Below are positions 9,017-18,677 of a DNA stretch of 64,000 nucleotides, piece after piece. The DNA is from Streptomyces fildesensis (lineage in GTDB: Bacteria > Actinomycetota > Actinomycetes > Streptomycetales > Streptomycetaceae). The notes under the pieces were generated by a model, which made no database searches, was not told the origin of the DNA, and saw only the letters and a program-made list of their open reading frames with translations. The first letter of the stretch is position 1, and each line of letters opens with the position of its first letter. Location of the stretch: positions 41,831-105,830 of the forward strand of contig NZ_JAAIKO010000028.1 of the NCBI RefSeq assembly GCF_016107395.1, written 5' to 3'. Both the position numbers and the translations under genes were made by a program.

Positions 9017-11938
9017 TCATTCCTCCCCCGCGACTGCCCCGGACGGGCCGCCGGGCGGGTCGGTCCGGTACGCCCCCGGCAGCCCGCCGGGGTCGGTGCC
9101 GAGCTTGCGGTAGACGGCGGAGAGCAGCCGGCCGACGGTGACCTCGCCGGTGGACAGCTCCGCCGCGATCGCCGCCGGTGTCGCGCCGGTGGCCGCGCGG
9201 GCGGCGGCCGCGTGTTCCTGCTCAGTGAGGGTGGCGGTCCCGGTGGCGGGCAGCCGCAGGGGCCGCAGGCCCGCCGAAGTGAGCTCCCCGCGAGCCCGTG
9301 AGGCCAGTTCGTCGGCGCCGCACTGCAGGGCGCCCTCCAGACCCCGGTAGAGCTGCTCGGCGGCCTCCGCCGGGCGGCCCGCCCGGCGCAGCGCCGTCCC
9401 GTGGGCGACCAGCGAGCAGGCCAGCTGGTGGCCGGCCGGGGAGCGCTCCAGCGAGTCGACGGACTCCTCCAGGAGCTTCATCCGCTCCGCTCCCCCGGAC
9501 ACCTCGGCGGCGATCCGCAGGGTGTGCCCAATCGTGGAGGCGGCTCCGAACTGCCGGGCGCGGGCGACGGCCTCCATGGCCGTGGCGCGGGCCCGGTCCG
9601 GGGCGGTGGACGCCTCGGCGAGCGCCAGGTGCGGCTGCCAGGGACACCAGGCGGGATTGCGCATGCCGCGCTGGTTCAGCCGGCGGCCCACGGCGGCCAG
9701 TTCCACGGCGGCCTCCTTCGCCATACCGCGGGCGAGCAGCAGCTCGCCGTAGACGCCCTGGGCGTCGGGGAAGGTGACGGCGGCGGGGAACGGGGCGTGG
9801 AAGTCGTGGTCCGCGGCCAGTTCCGTCGCCTCGGCCACCCGGCCGCGGGCGAGCAGCACCTCGATGAGGACCGCGACGGAGTACCACTGGACGGGGGTGC
9901 CCCGGCCGACGCGCTCGGCGAGCCGCAGTCCGGCGCGGGCGAAGTCCTCGGCCTCGGCGAGCCGGCCGCGCCGGAAGCGGACGTAGCCGAGCAGCAGATA
10001 GCCGAACGACAGATGGGCGCCGCGCCAGCCCTGGCGTTCGAACTCGGCGATCCCGTCGGCGAACAGCTCCTCCGCCCGGCCGGGCCGGTCCGCGTACATG
10101 TGCACCAGGGCGACCAGCACCGGGACCTCGAAGCCGCAGTCCGCCTCGGCCCAGTGCAGCCCTCCGTCCAGGGCCCGGCCCGCGTGGCGCAGCGCGGTGC
10201 CGGACGGCTCGCCGCGCAGGACGGCGTCCCAGGCGCGCAGCCCGATGATGTACCGCTCGGTGAGGTCGCGGCCGGTCAGCCGGTCGGCGAGCCGGGCCAG
10301 CCGGCGGGAGCGGGCGGGTGAGCCGGGCTCGTCCGCCCGGAACGCGTCCCACATGAACTGCTCGGCCTGCATCCTCAGCCGGACCCGGGGATCGGTGGCG
10401 GTACGGGCCGCGTGGCCGACGGTGTCGGCGGCCTCGTCGAGCCGGTCGCTGTGGGCGAGTGCCTGGGAGAGGTGGAAGAGGATCCCCTCGCGCAGGGCGG
10501 GGTCGCCCGCCGGCTCCTCCAGCGCGGCCCGGAGATGGTTGACGGTGGTGGCGGGCTCGAGCAGCAGGGAGGCGCAGCCGAGTTCGTACAGGACGGCGGC
10601 GCGCTCGCCGGGGGACGGGGGTTCGCGCAGGGCCCGGCCGAGGTAGCTGCGGGCGGCTTCCGGGGCGCCCGCGCGCAGCGTCTCGCGGGCGGCGTCCCGC
10701 AGTTGGCCCACGACCCAGGAGTCGCCCTCGGGGTGGGTCTCGAGCAGATGGCGGGCGGCGGCCGAGGCTCCGAGGCCGGCGTCGACGACCGACCAGGCCG
10801 CCCGGCCGTGCAGCGCGACCCGCGCCGCGTCGGGGATCGCCCGGTAGACAGCGGTGGCGATCAGCGGGTGGACGAATTCGAGGGTCGCGCCGCCGGTCAG
10901 CACCCGGGCGCCGCGCAGTGTGTCCGCGGCCTCGGCCGCCTCCGCCGCGCCGATGCCCGCGATGTCCGCGGCGAGCTCCGGGGAGATCTCCGTCCCCAGC
11001 ACCGCGGCGGCCCAGGCCAGCCGGACGGCGGGCACGCCCAGCCGTTCCAGCCGGGTGGTGAGCCCGCTGCCCTTCACCGCGGCCGCCAGTTCGCGCAGCA
11101 GGTGCGCGCTGGTCCGGTCGGGGCGCAGGCCCCGGTCGCGGACCTTGGCGGTCAGCTCGACGGCCTCGAAGGGGTTGCCCGCGGTGACGGACCAGCACTC
11201 GCGGCAGAACGCGTCGTCCGCGTGCTCCCCGACCGACGCGCGCACCAGGTCGCGTATCGCGTCCGCGGTGAGCGGTTCCAGGTCCAGGGGCCGGTGGCCG
11301 GTACTGCCGGGCAGTCCGCGGAACGACCCGGCGTGCTCGGGCAGTTCCTCGGGCCGGTAGGCGACGACGATCAGCATGGACAGTTCCGCGGCGCGCGGCG
11401 CGAACGCTGCGAGCCAGCCCAGCGATTCGGGATCGGCCCAGTGGGCGTCGTCCAGGACGAGGACCACCGGGGCGCGCCGCTGGGCGAGATGGGTGACCAC
11501 CCAGTCCAGGCCGTCGCGCAGGCCCTGCGGGTCGGGTGCCGCACCGTCGCCCGCCGCGCACAGGCCCAGCGCCGGGCCGACGATCCCGTACCAGCTGCCG
11601 AGCGAGGAGCGCAGTTCGCTCTCACCGGATCCGGCGAGCTGCGGCTGCAGGAGCTGCCGGGCCACATGGAAGGCCACCCGCTGCTCCTGGTCGCCGCCGC
11701 GGGCGGACAGTACGGTGCAGCCCTGGTCGGCCGCGCGCCGGCGGGTCTCGGCCAGGAGCGTGGTCTTGCCGAGCCCGGCGGTGCCGGAGAAGGCCAGCAG
11801 GCCGCCGCGCGGCCGCTCGCGGCTCTCGCCGCCGTCCGCCCGCAAGCCGGTGAGCTGGCGCAACGCCTCGTCCACAGCGGCGAGTTCGGGCTCTCGTTCG
11901 AGCAACGGGCGCCCTGAACGGGCCCTGTGCTCCGGCAT
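9017..11938 (-). CDS. LAL-type AAA ATPase/LuxR regulator, copy A
   Basis: A 973-residue regulator of the LAL (large ATP-binding LuxR) class. Walker A is GTAGLGKTT (about 52-60) and Walker B is VVLVLDDAHWAD. A long TPR-like helical middle region follows. The C-terminus (LTEQEHAAAARA to LLSAVYRKLGTDPGG) aligns with a LuxR helix-turn-helix but has drifted from the LTPRE consensus, so DNA binding may be altered. ATG 11938 has GGGGG seven bases upstream. It is directly downstream of copy B in the same orientation, with 144 bp between them, and has exactly the same length. The pair probably controls the divergent terpene synthase, which is inference from position. Confidence 0.88.
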   Translation of the reverse strand: MPEHRARSGRPLLEREPELAAVDEALRQLTGLRADGGESRERPRGGLLAFSGTAGLGKTTLLAETRRRAADQGCTVLSARGGDQEQRVAFHVARQLLQPQLAGSGESELRSSLGSWYGIVGPALGLCAAGDGAAPDPQGLRDGLDWVVTHLAQRRAPVVLVLDDAHWADPESLGWLAAFAPRAAELSMLIVVAYRPEELPEHAGSFRGLPGSTGHRPLDLEPLTADAIRDLVRASVGEHADDAFCRECWSVTAGNPFEAVELTAKVRDRGLRPDRTSAHLLRELAAAVKGSGLTTRLERLGVPAVRLAWAAAVLGTEISPELAADIAGIGAAEAAEAADTLRGARVLTGGATLEFVHPLIATAVYRAIPDAARVALHGRAAWSVVDAGLGASAAARHLLETHPEGDSWVVGQLRDAARETLRAGAPEAARSYLGRALREPPSPGERAAVLYELGCASLLLEPATTVNHLRAALEEPAGDPALREGILFHLSQALAHSDRLDEAADTVGHAARTATDPRVRLRMQAEQFMWDAFRADEPGSPARSRRLARLADRLTGRDLTERYIIGLRAWDAVLRGEPSGTALRHAGRALDGGLHWAEADCGFEVPVLVALVHMYADRPGRAEELFADGIAEFERQGWRGAHLSFGYLLLGYVRFRRGRLAEAEDFARAGLRLAERVGRGTPVQWYSVAVLIEVLLARGRVAEATELAADHDFHAPFPAAVTFPDAQGVYGELLLARGMAKEAAVELAAVGRRLNQRGMRNPAWCPWQPHLALAEASTAPDRARATAMEAVARARQFGAASTIGHTLRIAAEVSGGAERMKLLEESVDSLERSPAGHQLACSLVAHGTALRRAGRPAEAAEQLYRGLEGALQCGADELASRARGELTSAGLRPLRLPATGTATLTEQEHAAAARAATGATPAAIAAELSTGEVTVGRLLSAVYRKLGTDPGGLPGAYRTDPPGGPSGAVAGEE

Positions 11939-12082
11939 CGTGCACCCCCTGGTACCACCGCGTACGCCGGGCGCCCGATGCGCTCGGCGCTCGCGCGTCC
12001 GATGCCACCTCAGCGTACGCCCGCGGGGCGGTCCGGGACCCTGTCCCGGACCTGCCGCGGCCCTACCTTCCGAGGTCCTGGT

Positions 12083-15004
12083 TCATCGCCCCAGCGCAGA
12101 GTGCTGGAACCCGTTGTCCGATGTCTGTTCGAGGGCCTTGGCCAGCCCGGCGTGATCGGTGCCGACCTTGCGGTAGACGGCGGACAGCATGCGCGTCACC
12201 TCGCGTTCCGCGGCGCCCATCTCCTTCGCGACCTCGGCGGTGGACCGGCCGCCCGCGACCTGTTCCGCCACCGTCCGCTCCGGCCCGGTGAGCGTGTCGG
12301 TCCCGGTACTGCGCAGCTGCAGCGGGCGCATCCCCGCCGCCGCGAGCTCGTCACGGGCCCGGCCGGCGAGCGCGTCCGAGTTGCAGTGCAGCGCGCCTTC
12401 CAGACCGGCGTGCAACCGGTCGGCGGCGTCCTGCGGTAGTCCGGCCCGGCGCAGCGCGGCACCGTACGCGACCTGCGCGCGGGCCAGTTCGAACGCCGAG
12501 GGTGAGCGTTCGAGATGGCTGACGGCCTCGGCCAGCAGCCGCAGACCGTCGGCGCCACCGGTCACTTCGGCGGACGCGTGCAGCGCCTGCCCGATCGCCG
12601 ACGCGGTACCGAACTGGCGGGCCCGCTGAACGGCCTCCCGGATGGTGTCCGCGGCCCGTTCGGGCTCGACGAGCGCCACCGCCTGGGCGAGGTGCAGCTG
12701 CCACGGGCACCAGCCGGGATTGCGCATGCCGCGCGCCTCCAGCCGCTGGCCGACCACCGTGAGATGGCGTTCGGCGTCGCCCCGCATGCCCTGGGCCAGC
12801 AGCAGTTCGCTGAAGACCGTCTGGGAGTCGGGGTAGACCACCGCGTTCGGGATCACCTCGCCGTAGTTGTACGTGTCGGCGAGCTCCTGTGCCTCGTGGG
12901 TACGGCCGCGGGCCAGCAGGATCTCGATGAGGATGCCGATCGCGAACCACTGCGCGGGCACTCCCGGCCCCACCCGGTCGGCGATGCCCAGCCCGGCGTG
13001 CACCAGGTCCTCGGCCTCGGCGAGCCGCCCGCGGCGGTAGCGGATGTACCCGAGGAGCGTGAAGCCGAACGACAGGTGCGCGCCGCGCCAGCCCTTGCGT
13101 TCCAGCTCCGCGATGCCCTTGGTGAACAGGTCCTCGGCGCGGCCCGGCTGGTCGCAGTACATGAAGGTGAGGGCGACCAGGACCGGAACCTCGAAGCCCC
13201 AGTTCTCGTCGGTCCAGCTGAGGCCGTCGCCGAGGGCCTCCTCGGCGTAGCGGACCGCGACGGGGGCCGGTTCGCCGCGCACCATCGCGTCCCAGGCGCG
13301 CAGTCCCAGGATGTAGCGTTCGGCCGGGCCGCGGCCGGTGAGATGGTCCGCCAGCCGGGCCAATCGCCGGGAGCGGGCGGGCGAGTCCTGTTCGTCGGCC
13401 CGGAAGGCGTTCCACATGAACTGCTCGGCCTGCATGCGCAGCCGGGTGCGGGTGTTGTTGGCCCGGCCGGCCTCGGCCTCGACGGTTCTGGCGGCCTCCG
13501 CCATCCGGCCGGTGTGTCCCAGCGCCTGGGCGAGCCGGTAGGTGATGGCCTCGCGCAGCTCCGGTTCGAGTTCCGGCTCCTCCAGGGCGGCCCGCAGGTG
13601 GTTGACCGTGTTCGCGGGCTCGTTGAGGAGCGAGGAGCAGCCGAGTTCGAAGAGCACGGCCGCGCGCTCACCGTAGGGCGGGGGTTCGCGCAGGGCGCGG
13701 GCGAGGCAGCGCTGGGCCGCCTCGGGCGCACCGGCCCGCAGGTACTCGCGGGCGGCGCCGCGCAGTTGTTGCACCACCCACTCGTCACCCTCGGGGTGCA
13801 GTTCCAGCAGGTGCCGGGCGGCGGTGGCGGCACCCAGTCCCGCTTCCGTCACGGCCGATGCCGCCTCGCCGTGCATCCCGACGCGCAGCGCGCTGGGGAT
13901 CGCCCGGTAGACGGCGGTGGCGATCAGCGGGTGGACGAACTCCAGGGTGGAGCTGTCGTTGGTGCCGACCGTCAGGATGCGCGCGGCCCGCAGCCGTTCG
14001 AAGGCGTCGGCCGCCTCCTCGCGGCCGAGCGCGGCGACGCCCGCGGCCAGCGGCGGTGCGATGGACGTGCCGAGGACGGCCGCGGCCCAGGCGAAGCGGA
14101 CCGCGGACGGGCCCAGTTTCTCGATCCGCTCGATGAGGCCGCTGCCCTTGACGGCGGAGGCCAGTTCGCGCAGTTCCGGGATCTCCTCGCGCTGGCCCTT
14201 GAGTTCGCGGTCGCAGATCTTGGCGGTGAGCTCGGTGACCTCGAAGGGGTTGCCGCCGGTGACCGCCCACGCCTCACGGCAGAACGCCTCCTCGGCGCTC
14301 TCCCCCACGGCGTCGCGCACTATGCGCCGGACGGCGCCCGGGGTGAGCGCCACCAGGTCGAAGGGCCGGGAGCCGTGCCGGCCGGCGAGTTTGCGGAACG
14401 CCATCGCGTTGGCGGGCAGTTCGTCCGGCCGGTACGCGACGATCACCAGCATCGGCAGTTCCTCGGCGCGCGGGGCGAAGGCGGTCAGCCACGCCAGCGA
14501 CTCCGCGTCGGCCCAGTGCGCGTCGTCCAGGATCAGGACGACGGGCGCCTGCTGGACGGCGAAGCGCGTCACCACCCAGTCCAGGCCGTCGCGCACGCCG
14601 GTGGGATCGGGGGCGCCGTCGCCGGCCGAGGCCACCAGCCCGACCGCCGGGGCGACGATGTCGTACCAGCTGCCCAGTATCCGGCGGTGCTCCTCCTCGG
14701 AGGCCGCCGCGAGCACCGGCTGGACGAGCTGGCGGACGACATGGAAGGCCATGCCCTGCTCCTGCTCGCCACCGCGTGCGGACAGCACGGTGCAGCCGCG
14801 CGCCGCCGCTCGCCTGCGGACCTCGGCGAGCAGTGCGGTCTTGCCGCCCCCGGCAGGACCCGCGAAAGCGAGCAGCCCGCCGTGCTTCGTGCCGGACCGA
14901 GTCCCGCAGAGATCGTTCAAAGCGCCGTCGAGCGCGACGAGTTCGGACTCACGTTCGAGAACCAAGCGATTCACTCGTCCCAATTGTTCTACCGCGTCTG
15001 GCAT
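12083..15004 (-). CDS. LAL-type AAA ATPase/LuxR regulator, copy B
   Basis: The paralogue of copy A, also 973 residues. Walker A is GPAGGGKTA (about 49-57) and Walker B is VVLILDDAHWAD. The middle is TPR-like, and the LuxR-type C-terminus LTGPERTVAEQVAGG to LSAVYRKVGTDHAGL is closer to consensus than in copy A. ATG 15004 (MPDAVEQLGR) was chosen because it gives the same N-terminal spacing as copy A. The frame stays open to 15316, but those added residues are Arg-rich and overlap the terpene synthase gene. Most blocks can be aligned by eye with copy A along the full length, which indicates tandem duplication followed by divergence. It is likely the first gene of a two-gene operon. Confidence 0.9.
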   Translation of the reverse strand: MPDAVEQLGRVNRLVLERESELVALDGALNDLCGTRSGTKHGGLLAFAGPAGGGKTALLAEVRRRAAARGCTVLSARGGEQEQGMAFHVVRQLVQPVLAAASEEEHRRILGSWYDIVAPAVGLVASAGDGAPDPTGVRDGLDWVVTRFAVQQAPVVLILDDAHWADAESLAWLTAFAPRAEELPMLVIVAYRPDELPANAMAFRKLAGRHGSRPFDLVALTPGAVRRIVRDAVGESAEEAFCREAWAVTGGNPFEVTELTAKICDRELKGQREEIPELRELASAVKGSGLIERIEKLGPSAVRFAWAAAVLGTSIAPPLAAGVAALGREEAADAFERLRAARILTVGTNDSSTLEFVHPLIATAVYRAIPSALRVGMHGEAASAVTEAGLGAATAARHLLELHPEGDEWVVQQLRGAAREYLRAGAPEAAQRCLARALREPPPYGERAAVLFELGCSSLLNEPANTVNHLRAALEEPELEPELREAITYRLAQALGHTGRMAEAARTVEAEAGRANNTRTRLRMQAEQFMWNAFRADEQDSPARSRRLARLADHLTGRGPAERYILGLRAWDAMVRGEPAPVAVRYAEEALGDGLSWTDENWGFEVPVLVALTFMYCDQPGRAEDLFTKGIAELERKGWRGAHLSFGFTLLGYIRYRRGRLAEAEDLVHAGLGIADRVGPGVPAQWFAIGILIEILLARGRTHEAQELADTYNYGEVIPNAVVYPDSQTVFSELLLAQGMRGDAERHLTVVGQRLEARGMRNPGWCPWQLHLAQAVALVEPERAADTIREAVQRARQFGTASAIGQALHASAEVTGGADGLRLLAEAVSHLERSPSAFELARAQVAYGAALRRAGLPQDAADRLHAGLEGALHCNSDALAGRARDELAAAGMRPLQLRSTGTDTLTGPERTVAEQVAGGRSTAEVAKEMGAAEREVTRMLSAVYRKVGTDHAGLAKALEQTSDNGFQHSALGR

Positions 15005-15110
15005 GTCCGTTCCCGTTCTCGTTGCCTGTTCGGCAGGTAGCGCCGAGCGTACGCCCGCCGGGACGCTCTGTAGTGCCCCCTGGGGATATCCACGTCGGAC
15101 GAACGGGTAG

Positions 15111-16289
15111 ATGGCAAACGCCAGTTCACTTTCCCCATGGTCCGGGCGGCTCCGGACCACCGCGACGCAACCCGAGGTGGGCACCTTGTCGGACACCACA
15201 GCCCCCAGCGGCCCCATCCAGCGCGACATCCTCGCGGAACGCACCACCCTGCTGAGCATTCCCTTCCCCGGGCGGTCGAGCCCGCACACCGACCGAGCCC
15301 GCCGGCACACCCTCAAGTGGCTGCGCGACCTGGCGATACTCCGTTTCGACCGCGACGTCGAGGAGTACGACGCCCTACGGCTGGAGCGCCTGATGGCGTT
15401 CTTCTACCCCCGTGCCACCGGACCCGACCTCGACCTCGCCGCCGATTTCAACGCCTGGTTCTTCATCTTCGACGACCAGTTCGACGGCCCTTTGGGGCGT
15501 CGGCCGGACGACGTGGAGCGCGAGGTCGACACGTTGGTGTCGATCCTCTACGAACCACCTTCCCCCGTCCGTGGCGCCGCCAACCCGTCGGACAACCCCC
15601 TCGCGGACGGATTCCGCGACATCTGGGTCCGTTCGGCGGCCGGCACGCCGACCGTGTGGCAGCACCGCTTCCGCGACCACTGGCGGGACTATCTGCGGGC
15701 CTACCACTGGGAGGCGCTGAACCGGACGCGGCGGCCCGCCATGACCCTCGAGACCTTCCTGCGGGGCCGCCGGGACTCCATCGGCGTCCAGCCGTGCCTG
15801 GACTTCGCCGAGCGCTGCGGCGGCTACACCCTGCCGGACATGCTGCACTCGGGCCCGCTCGCCGAGATGCGGGAGATCACCAGTGATGTGGTGATCTTCG
15901 TGAACGACATCATGTCGGTGGACAAGGAGTTGGCCGCCGGGGACGTCAACAACAGTGTGATCCTGCTGCTCGACAGCAGCGACCACACGCTGGAGGGGGC
16001 CGTGGAACTCATCGCGCGGGCTGCCAACGCGCGCGTGCAGCGGTTCCAGATGCTGGCCGCGCGGCTTCCCACGGTGCTCGACGAGTACGACGCCGCGCCC
16101 GCGCTGCGGACGCAGGTGGAGGACTATGTGCGCGCCATGCGCCATGTGATGCGCGGCAATCTCGACTGGTCCCTGGAGACCGCGCGGTACCGCGCTTCGG
16201 GGGTCGCCGCGGTGAGCGGCGGCAGACAGCGGCCGTGGTCGGATCTCTTCGGCGCGGACCGCGCCCGCCGCCCCGGTGGCCTCGGCTGA
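15111..16289 (+). CDS. Class I terpene synthase (sesquiterpene-type)
   Basis: The enzyme cyclises a linear isoprenyl diphosphate by metal-assisted ionisation. The Asp-rich motif DDQFDG is at 121-126 and the NSE motif NDIMSVDKE at about 265-273, both complete. Helical segments WFFIFDD, RDHWRDYLRAYHWEA and DYVRAMRHVMRGNLDWSLET are typical of bacterial sesquiterpene synthases. The frame opens at ATG 15111 (392 residues), but TTG 15186 has GAGGTGGG just upstream and gives 367 residues, nearer the family length, so it may be the true start. The gene is divergent from the two LAL regulators. No P450 or prenyltransferase is adjacent. The product cannot be predicted from sequence alone. Confidence 0.9.
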   Translation: MANASSLSPWSGRLRTTATQPEVGTLSDTTAPSGPIQRDILAERTTLLSIPFPGRSSPHTDRARRHTLKWLRDLAILRFDRDVEEYDALRLERLMAFFYPRATGPDLDLAADFNAWFFIFDDQFDGPLGRRPDDVEREVDTLVSILYEPPSPVRGAANPSDNPLADGFRDIWVRSAAGTPTVWQHRFRDHWRDYLRAYHWEALNRTRRPAMTLETFLRGRRDSIGVQPCLDFAERCGGYTLPDMLHSGPLAEMREITSDVVIFVNDIMSVDKELAAGDVNNSVILLLDSSDHTLEGAVELIARAANARVQRFQMLAARLPTVLDEYDAAPALRTQVEDYVRAMRHVMRGNLDWSLETARYRASGVAAVSGGRQRPWSDLFGADRARRPGGLG

Positions 16290-16317
16290 ACCGGCCGTGA
16301 ACGGAGCGGCGGAACGG

Positions 16318-16345
16318 CCGGGGCCGCACGGGAGTGCGGCCCCGG
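16318..16345. terminator. Bidirectional hairpin, 12-bp stem
   Basis: CCGGGGCCGCAC (16318-16329) pairs with GTGCGGCCCCGG (16334-16345) across GGGA. It lies between the convergent terpene synthase and phospholipase genes. Confidence 0.8.
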
Positions 16346-16383
16346 TCCCTCGCGCGGCCCGGATGCGGGCGGACGCCGACTTC

Positions 16384-18327
16384 CTAGGCGGGGTAGGTGC
16401 GGCCCGCGAAGCGCCGCTCGAAACCGTCGCCGGTGTTCGCGGTGACGGTGTAGTCGTAGCCGCCGTCGGCCGCCGATGTGAGCGCGACCTGCTGGGTACC
16501 GCCCGCCGCGACGGTCACCGTACTGCCGCCGGAACCGTCCCCGGCGGCGTTGCCGCCCACGGTGAAGACCACCGCCGCGCCACCGCCGTTGGTCAGCGTC
16601 AGCGCCAGGTTCCGCGGCGTCGCGCGGGCGATGGCCACGGCCGCCTCGGGGTGCCCCTTGGCCGCGTTCGACCAGGTCCGCACATCGCCCTTGAAGCCGC
16701 GCAGATAGCCGTCGGGGCCGTGCGCGTCGATGTCGTACAGGCCGCCGCCGTACGTCTGGGCGCTGAAGTAGTCCTGCACGCTGCCGCCGACGGGAACGGT
16801 GTAGCGCCAGTTGTCGTACGTGCGGTGGTTGACGGTGTACATCGCGAACCCGGCGCCCAGCGTCCCGGTGTTGACCACCTTGATCCAGATGCGGCCGGTG
16901 CTCGTCTCGGTCCACGACGTCGTGTCGAAGCCGTAGCCGATCCTCCGGGCCGGCCGGGTGCCCGACTCCTGGACCGGCGCCACCTGCGCCGACGGCGGGG
17001 CGGCGTCGGGCAGCGAGTTCTGGGCGTCGCAGGCGGCGACCAGCGCGGCGGTGTCGGGGAGCGAGGGGAACGTGGTGTTCTTCGTGCTGAAGTCGAAGGC
17101 GCTCATCAGGTCACCGCAGACGGTGCGGCGCCAGGCGGAGATGTTGGTCTCCTTCACCCCGGTCCAGTTCTCCAGGAACCGCAGCGGCGAGGTGTGGTCG
17201 GCGACCTCGGAGTTGACGTAGCCGCCGCGGCTCCAGGGCGAGATCACGATCATCGGCACGCGCGGGCCGAGACCGATGGGCACCCCGCCGATGAACTCGT
17301 CCGCGGTTCCGGCGGGCGGGACGGGCGGCGCCACATGGTCGAAGAAGCCGTCGTTCTCGTCGAAGTTGAGGAAGACCACGGTCTTGGCCCAGACGGCCGG
17401 GTTCGCCGCGAGCGACTCCAGGACGTACTTCGAGGTGTAGTTCGCGCCGTACGCCGGCGGGTAGTCCGGGTGCTCGCTCTGGTTGGCCGGGGCCACGACC
17501 CAGCTGACGGCCGGCAGCGTACCGTTCTTCACGTCCTGGTTGAACGCGTCGGCGGAACGCCGCTGCATCCCGTTGACGTAGAGCGGTGACGTGGTGGCGG
17601 CGCTCTTGAAGTTCTTGAACCAGGCGAGCGGGTTGTCGTCGTAGTTGTCCTGCTGCTGGTAGACCCGCCAGGAGATGCCCGCCGACTGCAGGCGCTCGGC
17701 GTAGGTGGTCCAGGAGTACCCCTTCTCGGAGTTGTCCGTGACCGGCCCGCCGTTCCTGCCCGCCGGGTCGACGGTGGCGGTCCACTGGTACAGCCGGTTG
17801 GGGTTGGTCGGCCCCTGCACGGAACAGAAGTACTGGTCGCAGAGGGTGAACGACTCGGCCAGCGCGAACTGGAACGGGATGTCGGCGCGCTGGTAGTACC
17901 CCATCGACCAGGCGCTCTTGGCCGGCACCCAGTTGTTGTACTTGCCGCTGTTCCAGGCGCTGTGGGTGCCCGACCAGCCGTGGTCGAGGTCCCGCACCCG
18001 CTGCGCGTCCGTCGTCGCGGTGTTCAGGTGCCAGGGCAGTACGAGACTGCCGCCGGAGGGACCGTTCGCGGTCTGGCGCAGCACGTCCTGGCCGTTGGGG
18101 AAGCGCAGCCGCGACCGGTCGCCGTAGCCGCGTACACCCTTGAGGGTGCCGAAGTAGTGATCGAACGAACGGTTCTCCTGCATGAAGATCACCACATGCT
18201 CGACATCGTCGAGCGTGCCGGCCGCCGAGGTGGCGGCCATGGCCTGCTGGATGGAGGCGGGCAGCGTGCCGAACGCGGCGGCGGCGCCGGCCGCTCCCAG
18301 GAATCCACGGCGGGACAAGGGCGTCAA
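16384..18327 (-). CDS. Phosphocholine-specific phospholipase C, Tat-exported
   Basis: The 647-residue enzyme hydrolyses phospholipid head groups outside the cell. It starts at TTG 18327, with GAGGAG five bases upstream, giving LTPLSRRGFLGAAGAAAAFG, a twin-arginine signal with AMA cleavage near residue 30. The catalytic domain begins VEHVVIFMQENRSFDHYFG, the hallmark of the non-hemolytic phospholipase C/acid phosphatase superfamily. It continues with LDHGWSGTHSAWN and FFDHVAPPVPPAG. The last 220 residues are two immunoglobulin-like DUF756 repeats typical of this family. It stands alone and is convergent with the terpene synthase. Phosphate-limitation control is usual in the family, but no PHO box was identified. 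Confidence 0.93.
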   Translation of the reverse strand: MTPLSRRGFLGAAGAAAAFGTLPASIQQAMAATSAAGTLDDVEHVVIFMQENRSFDHYFGTLKGVRGYGDRSRLRFPNGQDVLRQTANGPSGGSLVLPWHLNTATTDAQRVRDLDHGWSGTHSAWNSGKYNNWVPAKSAWSMGYYQRADIPFQFALAESFTLCDQYFCSVQGPTNPNRLYQWTATVDPAGRNGGPVTDNSEKGYSWTTYAERLQSAGISWRVYQQQDNYDDNPLAWFKNFKSAATTSPLYVNGMQRRSADAFNQDVKNGTLPAVSWVVAPANQSEHPDYPPAYGANYTSKYVLESLAANPAVWAKTVVFLNFDENDGFFDHVAPPVPPAGTADEFIGGVPIGLGPRVPMIVISPWSRGGYVNSEVADHTSPLRFLENWTGVKETNISAWRRTVCGDLMSAFDFSTKNTTFPSLPDTAALVAACDAQNSLPDAAPPSAQVAPVQESGTRPARRIGYGFDTTSWTETSTGRIWIKVVNTGTLGAGFAMYTVNHRTYDNWRYTVPVGGSVQDYFSAQTYGGGLYDIDAHGPDGYLRGFKGDVRTWSNAAKGHPEAAVAIARATPRNLALTLTNGGGAAVVFTVGGNAAGDGSGGSTVTVAAGGTQQVALTSAADGGYDYTVTANTGDGFERRFAGRTYPA

Positions 18328-18677
18328 GGCGACTCCTCGGTCAGGGGACACAGGTGCGGGGTCGCGCCGAATTGAACGGGGAGAACGCGACGGGCGCGCC
18401 AATACGCGCGGAGACTGCCATGGCCACTTGCCACACACAAGATGACGGGCGACCCAAGCACGGGCAAAGCCGCCGGACGTCCTGATACCCGCCACCGGGA
18501 CGGCCGGAACCAGCCACCCCGGAGCGGAGACCTAATGTTATATTCGCGGCGATGCATTAGCTGATGCGCCCAGCAGGTGGAGTGCCGGCAAGTGGACTTC
18601 CGGCGGGGCGACAAGAACCGGGATCACACCCGGTCGACCCACCGCCGTTCCGACGGCGGCCGGCACAAGGAGCTGCT

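Noticed and set aside
11941..15085. A shared CCCCCTGG motif upstream of LAL copy A and near the terpene synthase
   Set aside because: Upstream of copy A it is simply the ribosome-binding site on the minus strand, so the similarity is not evidence for a common operator.
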